DNA of 64,000 nt, taken from contig NZ_JAELVM010000002.1 in the NCBI RefSeq assembly GCF_016745235.1, positions 496,001 to 560,000 of the forward strand. The letters are read 5' to 3'. Below are positions 33,651 to 41,636 of this stretch, in pieces (positions within the stretch are counted from its first letter, which is position 1; the number at the start of each line of letters is the position of its first letter). The translations under genes were made by a program, and so were the position numbers. The notes under the pieces are model-generated. The model searched no databases, was not told the DNA's origin, and was given only the letters and a program-made list of their open reading frames with translations. This DNA is from Chryseobacterium endalhagicum (lineage in GTDB: Bacteria > Bacteroidota > Bacteroidia > Flavobacteriales > Weeksellaceae).

Positions 33651-34007
33651 TGGTAAAGGTTTTTTAATTTTATAAAACAAAATTAGATAACTGTTTAACT
33701 TTACAAAAGGGGGAAAACACTGTTTTTACGTTTAATAAATTTACAACTTTTTGTTTTGAATTTCAGTGAGATATGAGTTTTTGTTAGAATGTTGGTCTGT
33801 AAAGGGAGCTATGAGGAAATCAAGATGTAATTTCAAACAGAGGTTGACCCTGTAAACATTCGCAAGGTTTGTTCCCGGCACAGCTATCTTTATTTCCCTT
33901 AAGCCATAAGCCCGGCCCGGAAATTTCCGGGCCGGACTTATGAAATCAGGCGTAAGATTTACTTTATATACTTAAAATATCCGTATTTCTAACTGATAAC
34001 TAAATGT
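33651..34007. other. 357-base gap with a long palindrome
   Basis: No gene is seen. The gap contains the promoter region of the lipoprotein operon on one side and a near-perfect 38-base palindrome (33905-33942) on the other. Confidence 0.5.
33905..33942. repeat. Spacerless palindrome of 2 x 19 bases
   Basis: Two 19-base arms (centre GGAAATTTCC) with one mismatch and no loop. It is GC-rich (CCCGGCCCGG). It lacks a T run, so it could be a strong transcription barrier for the DUF417 gene (its end is 66 bases away) or a binding/repeat element. Confidence 0.65.
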
Positions 34008-34643
34008 TTAGTTCACAACAGCTTTTTTGTCGTTTCCTGTTATTAAAACCTTCTTTAAACTGTCTGAAAACAGCACCAATCCTGCGGCCATCATGATAAT
34101 GTCTTTTAAAACCAGCCGCCCGGCTCCGGACAGATAGGGAAATCCAAAATGTGGAGTAGGAAGGTCGCCTCCCAAATCAGGAATATACACTTCGGGAGTC
34201 GTGATTAGGAAAGAGAGGGTTACAAAAGACATGAGAAACGTTAAAACTCCACCCAGAGCTCCAATCTTCGGAAACCAGATGCCAAGAAGAACCAGAATAC
34301 CAATAATGATGATCATGGTTCCTAATCCATAGGAAAAGGTATACGTTCCGTTTTCCGTGTGCCAGCCGATGTTTTTCTTTATTGTTTTTCCTTCCGGGTT
34401 TTTATAGAGGGTATATTCTGAAACCATCTTCTGATCTTCATTCAATACTTTTTTACCGGCATTTTTATAGAAAAAACTCATGAAAGGGCTGTTGGCGACA
34501 AACGGAACAATTCCGTCAGCTTCATACTGAAAAGCCTTTAATCCTCCAATCCAGACCATCACGATGAATATGGAAATTCTCAGAAAATTCAGTGCATAAG
34601 AATCGAGTTTAACGAGCGCGCTGAGCATTTTGTTGTTCTGCAT
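34008..34643 (-). CDS. DUF417 (YkgB/RclC-like) membrane protein
   Basis: A 211-residue protein with four to five membrane helices. The start (SYALNFLRISIFIVMVWIG), the phrase GIVPFVANSPFMSFFY and the C-terminal SGAGRLVLKD are features of the DUF417 family. In E. coli the family member RclC belongs to a reactive-chlorine resistance operon ruled by the AraC-type RclR. Here too an AraC-type gene lies directly upstream (62 bases), on the same strand, so a similar stress role is possible. Confidence 0.85.
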   Translation of the reverse strand: MQNNKMLSALVKLDSYALNFLRISIFIVMVWIGGLKAFQYEADGIVPFVANSPFMSFFYKNAGKKVLNEDQKMVSEYTLYKNPEGKTIKKNIGWHTENGTYTFSYGLGTMIIIIGILVLLGIWFPKIGALGGVLTFLMSFVTLSFLITTPEVYIPDLGGDLPTPHFGFPYLSGAGRLVLKDIIMMAAGLVLFSDSLKKVLITGNDKKAVVN

Positions 34644-34705
34644 AAGATTTATTTTTCACAAAGGTATCCCGAAGCAGAATGGATAAAAATAGAGATATCA
34701 GGACA

Positions 34706-35536
34706 TTACATGGATATTTTAGCCACGATGGAAATGCCGACTTTCTCCCGGTACTTTTTGGGTGAGCATCCTACAGATTTTTTAAAATACCGGCTGAAAT
34801 AAAACTCATCATTAAATCCTAAGTCTGAAGCAATTTCCTTTACAGAACGGTACGTGAGATGGAGAAGCTTTTTTGATTCCAGAGTAATTCTTTCATTAAT
34901 AAGCTGGCTCGGTGTTTTATTAAATTCCTTTTTTACGGCTTTGCTCAGCGTATTATTGGTAATATTAAGTTTTCCGCTGTAAAACGACAGTTCTTTTTCT
35001 TCTTTAAAATGAAGTTCCAGCAGCTTTTGAAATTCAGAAGCATTTTTATTGGGAATCCTTGAACCGGACGGCAGATCATCCGGATTTCCGCTTTTCTCCT
35101 TACTGCAAATAGCAAGTATCAGCTGGATATAGGTCTTGATGATGGATTCTGAGAAAAGATGTTTTTCAGAAAGCTCATGCCGGATATGCTCTAAAATACC
35201 GAGAATATAGCTGTAGTTCGCCTCACTGAGCTGTATGCTTGGGTTTAAATAGATATTATTGAACAAAAGTCCATTGCATGCGACTTCCTCTTTGTGGTAC
35301 TCAATGCAGTAATAATCACCGTGAAAAGAAAGAATAAAGATTTCATCATCAGTATCTGATACCAACTTTAATTTTTGATACGGGCTAAGAAAAAGGACTG
35401 TAAAGTTTTCATAAGAATAATTGATCTGATCCACCGAAAATACTCCCGAACCTTTCAATAAAACCACGCAGTAATTCTCCGTATTAAAATCTGAAGGAAA
35501 ACCTGACACATGATAGGATTGTATTGATACTGACAT
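34706..35536 (-). CDS. AraC-family transcriptional regulator
   Basis: A 276-residue regulator. The N-terminal 140 residues look like a cupin-type sensing domain. The C-terminal 100 residues hold two helix-turn-helix motifs, with the family signature near the end (SVKEIASDLGFNDEFYFSRY, then KKSVGCSPKKYR). It is likely to control the DUF417 gene next to it; there is no evidence for a ligand. Confidence 0.92.
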   Translation of the reverse strand: MSVSIQSYHVSGFPSDFNTENYCVVLLKGSGVFSVDQINYSYENFTVLFLSPYQKLKLVSDTDDEIFILSFHGDYYCIEYHKEEVACNGLLFNNIYLNPSIQLSEANYSYILGILEHIRHELSEKHLFSESIIKTYIQLILAICSKEKSGNPDDLPSGSRIPNKNASEFQKLLELHFKEEKELSFYSGKLNITNNTLSKAVKKEFNKTPSQLINERITLESKKLLHLTYRSVKEIASDLGFNDEFYFSRYFKKSVGCSPKKYREKVGISIVAKISM

Positions 35537-35833
35537 GGAATAAATATACGGAATATTCAGGATTTAACCGGATGATAATGATCAATTCCTTTATTCGGCG
35601 GGTTGGTAAGGACTGAAAATAGAATTGGAAAAATAATTCAGAATATATTTTCACACGTCAAGTTCTGTCGCTTCCGGCTCTGATATTTGCTTCAAGAAAA
35701 CACACAATGAAAATCGACTTTAAAACACGGGGTGGACATCCTTTGCCGGAAACCACCTAAAAAAACAAGGCTCAAAACTGAAGGATGACGCAATGACTTC
35801 AATCGATACAAAAAACCAAAAAAATCACAAAAA

Positions 35834-38800
35834 ATGAACAACATTGAAAACAATGCTGCCGGATTGCCGGCGGAAAATACACCGTCTCAGACACTATTCA
35901 GATTTGTAAGCTTAAGAAGCCCGCAGCTGTCTGATGAAAAAGAACAGGGTAAAAGGTTTATCCTTGCTCCGCAACAATTAAAAGATGACGACACCTTTTA
36001 CAGACCGGTAGTAAGTGCTGTAGGCGCAAAACACAGAAAACGTCTTGAATGTGCAGCGGCATTCGCAAACAACCCAAAATGTATTTCTCCCGGCCCGAAT
36101 AGTACCTATACCAGGGAGAGATTTAAAGTAATTTATGCAAAAGATTATCAGTTTGCAGTTTGGCTGGCAAGAAATAAAGAGACCTGTACTTACGATGAAT
36201 TTACGGATAAGAAGTCTGAAATATATGGTAATCAGCTTTTTCCAACGCCTGAATCTGTTGATCTTTGGAATAACCTGATCTACCAGGTAATTGCCCAAAA
36301 GGATTTTTATGTCAAAGAAATGATGGTACAGATTCTTTTGGTACAACATGCATTTTCTGCAGCCAATGAAAAAGAGTTAAAACAATTACTCAATGCTAAA
36401 GTAGTCCTTCCAAAAGAATTAATGCTGGATGAAACGGATCCTTCAGGAGCTCAGACTCTTACAAAAGCGGCGGCAAGCGAGTTTACAGAAAGCTTTCCTA
36501 CCGAGGAAATGAAAAAGCAGCAGCTTGTTTCCAAAGAAAAAGTAAAATTGGGACGTTATGAAAGCCTTGCCAAAAATTTTTCTCTTTTGGAAAAAAAGTA
36601 CAGGGATGAATACCAAAAAGAATACGACATCCGGTTTGAAGAACATCAGCTGAGAATTGCTCCCATTATTCAAAAATATAATGATGATGTAGCAGCCAAC
36701 AGAGCAAAATACTGCCCGGTAAGAGTTCCCGGTGAAGCTTATGATCCGAAAGATCCCTGCCAGCAAATTCCGAAAGTACCCGAACCTGTACTCCCTAAAA
36801 TAGACTTCAGCTTTCGTCCTGAAATAGAAGCCGAATACCTTGTAAGTGTATTGAAACCTGAAAATCTGGACACTTTACTGGAGATTCTTAAGTTTGATTT
36901 TCAGCCCTCATTAAATCAGGAACGTGCAGCCGGTAGTGAAGTATCAGATCTTAATCAATTGCTGGAAGGAAGAAACACGTTTTCTGAGATCAATACACTG
37001 ATTACCGAATCAACTGAACAGACCAACAGGGTGATTGCAGAAAATACTGAAACCGATACCGAAGTTTATACAAGCGTAGGAGGAGTTATTGTTCCTGTGG
37101 CAAAAGCAGCCGCTGCACCATTTACTTATCAGCTTTGCCCGGCAGATCTCTACAGATTTTATGGTCTTGATCTGTCTATAAGTGTCCCGGATGCTTCCTG
37201 GGATGTTTCGGGAGTATATCATGAGCTGACTTCCAATGTAGGAACCAAAACAGGAAGTTCTTTCGTAAAATCCAGAAATGGAAATATAATTTTCCTGAAC
37301 AGTCTTTTAGGACAGGGAGTGGATTTCTCAGAATATGAAGGGGCATCTTTTTATATTAAGATTTATTTTACGAATGGAAGGGTAGCAGAATTTAAAGTGC
37401 CGAGAATTACCATAAAATCATGTGTTTCTTCCACATTTGAACTTCAGCCTGAAGACACTGGAAACCCACCGGTTGTTATTGATGACGAGCAGAACTTTAT
37501 TCCTTCCGGATTTGGATTTAAACAGATCGGAATTGCAGATTATTTAAAGGTTGAGCAGAGTACTCATGCTTATGTAGAAGGCGAGGTAGCACATATTGAG
37601 AATATCATGGCAAGAGAGTACCGTGAGAAATCTACCCGAAAACTTAGAAGAAGCGAAAATACAACCACTTCATCTTCGGATACGGAAAGAGAACAGCTTT
37701 CTGATACCACTACCGCGAACCGTTTTGAAATGCAGTCTGAAGTTTCTAAAATTTTGCAGGAAGCCAATGACTTTTCAGGCTTTGCCAACGCAAACTTTAG
37801 CATTGGAGGATCGTATTCCATGAGTTTAGGCGCAAACTATGCCAACCACCGTTCAAAAGATGAAAGTACCAGACAGGCGGTTACCCAGGCTCAGGACATT
37901 ACAGCAAGAGCGATGGACCGAATTGTAACTAAAGTTCATGAAGAAAGAATCGAAAAGATTATGGATGAATTCGAGGAAAACAATTCACACGGATTCGACA
38001 ACAGAAAAGGCGATAAAAATGTAGTAGGAGTTTACCGATGGGTAGATAAGCTGATGAAGAACCAGATTTACAACTACGGAAAGCGTATGATGTTTGAATT
38101 CATGGTTCCGGAACCTGCAAAACTTCATTTATTGGGAATGACCTCTCAGAAAAATCCGGATCAGGTGAATTTAATTAAACCGGAAGACCCAAGAACATCA
38201 TCAGTCATGCCGATGAAAAACTACGGAGATCTTAGTACGGATGCTGTTTTGAAATACTGGGTATCAAGGTACAATGTTGAAGTGCCTGAAAAACCGGTGG
38301 AAACGTACAGCATTGGAAAATCATTAAGTGGTCAGTTTACAGGTGATAACAGTGCGATTCAGCATGCTGCTTTTAAAGATGAAATTCAGATTCCGGACGG
38401 TTATGTAGCGGTAAGTGGTCTGGCGGGATATAGTGCCGCAGGAGACAGCAGCGAATCTGCAATGTGTATTATGATAGGAGATCAGGATTTCTTCCTTCAT
38501 GGTTTCTGGTCACAGTTAAGATTTCACACAAGAAAACCTTTTGCTAAGCCTTATTCAAAAACAGTCCCTATTTCGGCTACTTTTTATGAGATTTTCTCAG
38601 GATCAGCGAACTGTCTTGTCGATCTTCAATTGACGCAGGAAGCTAAAGATGCCTGGTATCAGAAAGTATTTAAAGCCATTATGGATGCGTATGAAGATGC
38701 AATGGTAGAATATAACAATAAACTGACTGAAGAAAAAAATAAAGCAGTAGAGATCAAAGGAGCCAATCCTGCATTCTACCGCCAGATTGAAAATACCATT

Positions 38801-39493
38801 TTACGTAAAAACTGTATTTCTTACATGGCAGACAGGGCGCCAGGCTCTACCCACGGATATGGTCTGGAAGGATTAACCAGCGGTTCTTCTTTCAGCAGTT
38901 ATGAAACGGTTTTAAATGCCAATTTGGATAAATATACGGCTTTTGTGAAGTTTATGGAGCAGGCTTTTGAATGGGAAAACCTTTCATACAACCTTTACCC
39001 ATATTACTGGGGAAATAAACAGAATTGGCTGAACCTTTATCAGTCTGAGGATACTGATCCGTTGTTCAGAGCTTTCATGCAGAGCGGAATGGCAAGAGTA
39101 ATTGTAACAGTCCGTCCGGGGTTTGAAGAAGTTGTACAATTCTATCTGGCCACAGGAAAAATCTGGAATGGCGGGGAGGTTCCTGTCATCGGGGACGAGC
39201 TTTACTTGTCAATTGCTGATGAAATGAAAGAACCAAAAGGCCTGAAGCAAGGAAAAGCATGGATCACAAGGCTTCCTACCGCTCTGAATATCCTTCAGGC
39301 AGAAAGTATCGGGCTAAAAGTAAGACATGCGCTGCCTTTCAGTACAGAGGACCCGGAAGAGTTTGAAGTGCCTTCTGAAGTGATTACAGAGGAGAAATTC
39401 AATTTTGAACCCAATACGAATCTTCTGGGTGTTCAGGAACCTGCAACATCTGTTGCGAAAGTAATTTCCGGGGATTGGCAGCAAATCAATTAA
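35834..39493 (+). CDS. Very large protein of unknown family, lead gene of toxin-like locus
   Basis: A 1219-residue protein with no signal peptide or membrane helix. Residues 1-420 are mixed alpha/beta and coil-rich, with a Glu/Lys-rich helical part (220-300). Residues 430-560 look like a beta domain (PADLYRFYGLDLSI). Residues 570-720 contain a helical, charged segment (VEGEVAHIENIMAREY), a Thr/Ser-rich stretch, and a Gly/Ser-rich piece (SIGGSYSMSLGANY) before a helical region with RIVTKVHEERIEKI and YNYGKRMMFEFMVPEPA. The rest is beta-rich. It is upstream of fibre-like and toxin-like genes with a 25-base gap. I cannot name the family; structural or delivery role is inference. Confidence 0.6.
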   Translation: MNNIENNAAGLPAENTPSQTLFRFVSLRSPQLSDEKEQGKRFILAPQQLKDDDTFYRPVVSAVGAKHRKRLECAAAFANNPKCISPGPNSTYTRERFKVIYAKDYQFAVWLARNKETCTYDEFTDKKSEIYGNQLFPTPESVDLWNNLIYQVIAQKDFYVKEMMVQILLVQHAFSAANEKELKQLLNAKVVLPKELMLDETDPSGAQTLTKAAASEFTESFPTEEMKKQQLVSKEKVKLGRYESLAKNFSLLEKKYRDEYQKEYDIRFEEHQLRIAPIIQKYNDDVAANRAKYCPVRVPGEAYDPKDPCQQIPKVPEPVLPKIDFSFRPEIEAEYLVSVLKPENLDTLLEILKFDFQPSLNQERAAGSEVSDLNQLLEGRNTFSEINTLITESTEQTNRVIAENTETDTEVYTSVGGVIVPVAKAAAAPFTYQLCPADLYRFYGLDLSISVPDASWDVSGVYHELTSNVGTKTGSSFVKSRNGNIIFLNSLLGQGVDFSEYEGASFYIKIYFTNGRVAEFKVPRITIKSCVSSTFELQPEDTGNPPVVIDDEQNFIPSGFGFKQIGIADYLKVEQSTHAYVEGEVAHIENIMAREYREKSTRKLRRSENTTTSSSDTEREQLSDTTTANRFEMQSEVSKILQEANDFSGFANANFSIGGSYSMSLGANYANHRSKDESTRQAVTQAQDITARAMDRIVTKVHEERIEKIMDEFEENNSHGFDNRKGDKNVVGVYRWVDKLMKNQIYNYGKRMMFEFMVPEPAKLHLLGMTSQKNPDQVNLIKPEDPRTSSVMPMKNYGDLSTDAVLKYWVSRYNVEVPEKPVETYSIGKSLSGQFTGDNSAIQHAAFKDEIQIPDGYVAVSGLAGYSAAGDSSESAMCIMIGDQDFFLHGFWSQLRFHTRKPFAKPYSKTVPISATFYEIFSGSANCLVDLQLTQEAKDAWYQKVFKAIMDAYEDAMVEYNNKLTEEKNKAVEIKGANPAFYRQIENTILRKNCISYMADRAPGSTHGYGLEGLTSGSSFSSYETVLNANLDKYTAFVKFMEQAFEWENLSYNLYPYYWGNKQNWLNLYQSEDTDPLFRAFMQSGMARVIVTVRPGFEEVVQFYLATGKIWNGGEVPVIGDELYLSIADEMKEPKGLKQGKAWITRLPTALNILQAESIGLKVRHALPFSTEDPEEFEVPSEVITEEKFNFEPNTNLLGVQEPATSVAKVISGDWQQIN

Positions 39494-39518
39494 TCACAAT
39501 TAAATAAAAACAACAAAT

Positions 39519-41075
39519 ATGTCTACTATAGGAAAAATTATTAGAGTAAATGCATTACCTCCGCAAGGAGAAAGAGAAACCAATGTGATTTACCAAGTAG
39601 CTGCACCCGGTGCAGCTACTTATACAGACTATGCCATTGATGAAAATGGTGATATGAAAACACCCGCTACAGATCCTTCTGCTCAGGATCTTAAGGACAG
39701 CCTCGTTAAAATTTCTGATGTGGATCTGCTGGCAGAAGGATTTTCGAACCAGGCAGAATTCAATAAATACATGAATGAAGATCTGGATCAAAAGCTGAAT
39801 ATTCCGGTGGCTGACGGAAATGCTCAGAACTTTACAAAAGTTATAGGTTTGGATGCTAGCGGCAACACGGCAAAACTGCCTGCCGGGGATCTGGGGAAAA
39901 ATGTTGCCAACTCCTCTCTGACTACAGTGTCCGGTGCCGGATTGACCTTAGGGGCAAACTGGTCGCTGAATACTTCAGGGCTTTATTATTCAATTACAGG
40001 ATTGAGTGATGCTTCCAATGATTCCACCTTCAATACATTCTTATGTCAGGACTCTTCGGACCGTGTAAGAAAAACCAACGGAAAGAATATTCTTTTACAG
40101 CTTCCGAATGTTTTAACAGCAGCAGAAAAAGAGCAGTTCGGTCTGGCGTGGAGTAATCAGTACAGCAATGGATCTCTTAATGTATATTCCATCACCCCTT
40201 CTGTCTTTAAGCATGAACACACGGTAAAATATCTTGTGCTGCAAGGATTGAATTTAAATGTAAATCCTGTAAACACTTCAGTAAAATTTATACCACAGGA
40301 AAATCAATTGGGAGTTGGAGAAATTGATTGTTTAGGTTTTCAGACTTTTGCTGATGGAAAATCTATGGTGGTTACGGTATATGGAGATGCTCTTTCTGCC
40401 GGCCAGAGTTATAATATTGTGATCAGGACTTCAACGCCTATTGTTCAGGTGCATCGTACAACAAGTCTTGTTACCGTTTCATCTTCTTCCAGCAACTTTA
40501 ATCTGAGTTCTATTGTGTGGTCAAAAAAGATCTATAATAATGCTGTTAATGATGGAGTATTTGGAAATGCAGGAGCTGGTCAGTATCAGAGTAATTCAAG
40601 TGTAAAAGCATATGCTAATGAAGCTACAATAATATCTGCTCTTAAATCTTCAAAAATTATAGAAGCCAATCAGGATTTTTATTTAAGTTTTGATGTTAGT
40701 GTAAATTTTGGACTTCCAGGCAGTACTATTCCATATCATTCTATTGGCTTGATGCTTAGTTCTACGCCATTGGATCTGTTAAATCTTAATATCGCAAGTT
40801 TAAGAGTCGTAGGAAGACAGGATTCATGGGGACGACAGGTCTATTTAGATAATAGTTCAATTGTACAGGCACAAGCTCCAGTAAATCCCGAAACCTTTAA
40901 TTATACAATTATGAGAAGGGGGTCGGTGGTATATTTTGTTCTTGCAAGAAATGGAACAGTTCTCAATTACTCTAAAAGTATTTCAACAGATGCGCTTTCA
41001 TTTGCCATGTTCAATACCAATATGAGCGTAAGCGCTAACATATCCTTCAATATCACAGAATTAGTCCTTTTTTAA
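39519..41075 (+). CDS. Phage tail-fibre-like protein
   Basis: A 518-residue protein. The first 50 residues (IGKIIRVNALPPQGERETNVIYQV, split here only for naming; also YTDYAIDENGDM) are like the N-terminal attachment part of Bacteroidota phage fibre proteins. A second block (NSSLTTVSGAGLTLGANWSL) is seen in similar fibres, residues 230-330 look like an IPT-like beta sandwich, and the last 180 residues like a lectin-type beta domain. No signal peptide. Positioned between the 1219-residue protein and a small protein, with gaps of 25 and 19 bases. Possibly a receptor-binding element. Confidence 0.6.
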   Translation: MSTIGKIIRVNALPPQGERETNVIYQVAAPGAATYTDYAIDENGDMKTPATDPSAQDLKDSLVKISDVDLLAEGFSNQAEFNKYMNEDLDQKLNIPVADGNAQNFTKVIGLDASGNTAKLPAGDLGKNVANSSLTTVSGAGLTLGANWSLNTSGLYYSITGLSDASNDSTFNTFLCQDSSDRVRKTNGKNILLQLPNVLTAAEKEQFGLAWSNQYSNGSLNVYSITPSVFKHEHTVKYLVLQGLNLNVNPVNTSVKFIPQENQLGVGEIDCLGFQTFADGKSMVVTVYGDALSAGQSYNIVIRTSTPIVQVHRTTSLVTVSSSSSNFNLSSIVWSKKIYNNAVNDGVFGNAGAGQYQSNSSVKAYANEATIISALKSSKIIEANQDFYLSFDVSVNFGLPGSTIPYHSIGLMLSSTPLDLLNLNIASLRVVGRQDSWGRQVYLDNSSIVQAQAPVNPETFNYTIMRRGSVVYFVLARNGTVLNYSKSISTDALSFAMFNTNMSVSANISFNITELVLF

Positions 41076-41094
41076 ATTTAAAATCACAACAATT

Positions 41095-41574
41095 ATGAAT
41101 CAACATTTAATAATACCGGAAAACATTAAGGAAATACTTAATAGCATTGAAAATACATCATTAAACCTGGCAGAATTGCCGCTCCAGGCACATCCAAAGC
41201 TTCCCCAATTCGAAAGAAGTATCCGGGTGCTGGATATTGACGCCAAGTCTAAACAGCAGTTTATCAGCTTCAGTTATGAACAGGTGCTGAAAGATAATGA
41301 AACCGGTGAAGAAATCAACATTGCTCTTCCTGCACCGCAGTGGGTAATCTATAGGGAAACATGGAGCTATCTCCGGGATAATTCCGGCGAATCCATTGAG
41401 CTGCCTCTGACAGAACCTGTAGATAGTATGGTTTCAGATAAGGTGAAAGTTCCCAGTTATCAGTATATGCTTTGGCTGCTGAAAAACAATAAAGTGGGCT
41501 TTACAGAGCTCCTGGCTTCTTATCTGAGTGAGTTTGTGAAAACCCATAAAGAAGAACTGGACAAGCTTTCCTGA
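41095..41574 (+). CDS. Small protein of unknown function in the toxin-like locus
   Basis: A 159-residue, mostly helical acidic protein without signal or membrane segments. It begins with an amphipathic helix (IPENIKEILNSIENT) and includes a VIYRETWSYLRDNSGE region. It lies 19 bases after the fibre-like gene and just before an intrinsic terminator. I recognise no family; a chaperone or adaptor for the locus is one option. Confidence 0.65.
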   Translation: MNQHLIIPENIKEILNSIENTSLNLAELPLQAHPKLPQFERSIRVLDIDAKSKQQFISFSYEQVLKDNETGEEINIALPAPQWVIYRETWSYLRDNSGESIELPLTEPVDSMVSDKVKVPSYQYMLWLLKNNKVGFTELLASYLSEFVKTHKEELDKLS

Positions 41575-41589
41575 AAAGGATAAATTGAT

Positions 41590-41615
41590 GGCAGAGCGTA
41601 ATGCTCTGCCTTTTT
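41590..41615 (+). terminator. Intrinsic terminator between structural genes and toxin-like gene
   Basis: GGCAGAGC and GCTCTGCC form an 8-bp perfect stem with loop GTAAT, followed by TTTTT. It stands 15 bases after the stop of the small gene and 22 bases before the ATG of the toxin-like gene, so it would limit read-through into the latter. Confidence 0.85.
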
Positions 41616-41636
41616 AAACACTTAAAAAAACATAAA

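Noticed and set aside
35707..35760. A 17-codon frame upstream of the 1219-residue gene
   Set aside because: Too short, no codon cluster that would suggest attenuation, and no conserved feature.
41601..41636. Upstream ATG for the toxin-like gene at 41601
   Set aside because: It lies within the terminator hairpin and would add 12 residues without a conserved look; the ATG at 41637 has an A-rich leader.
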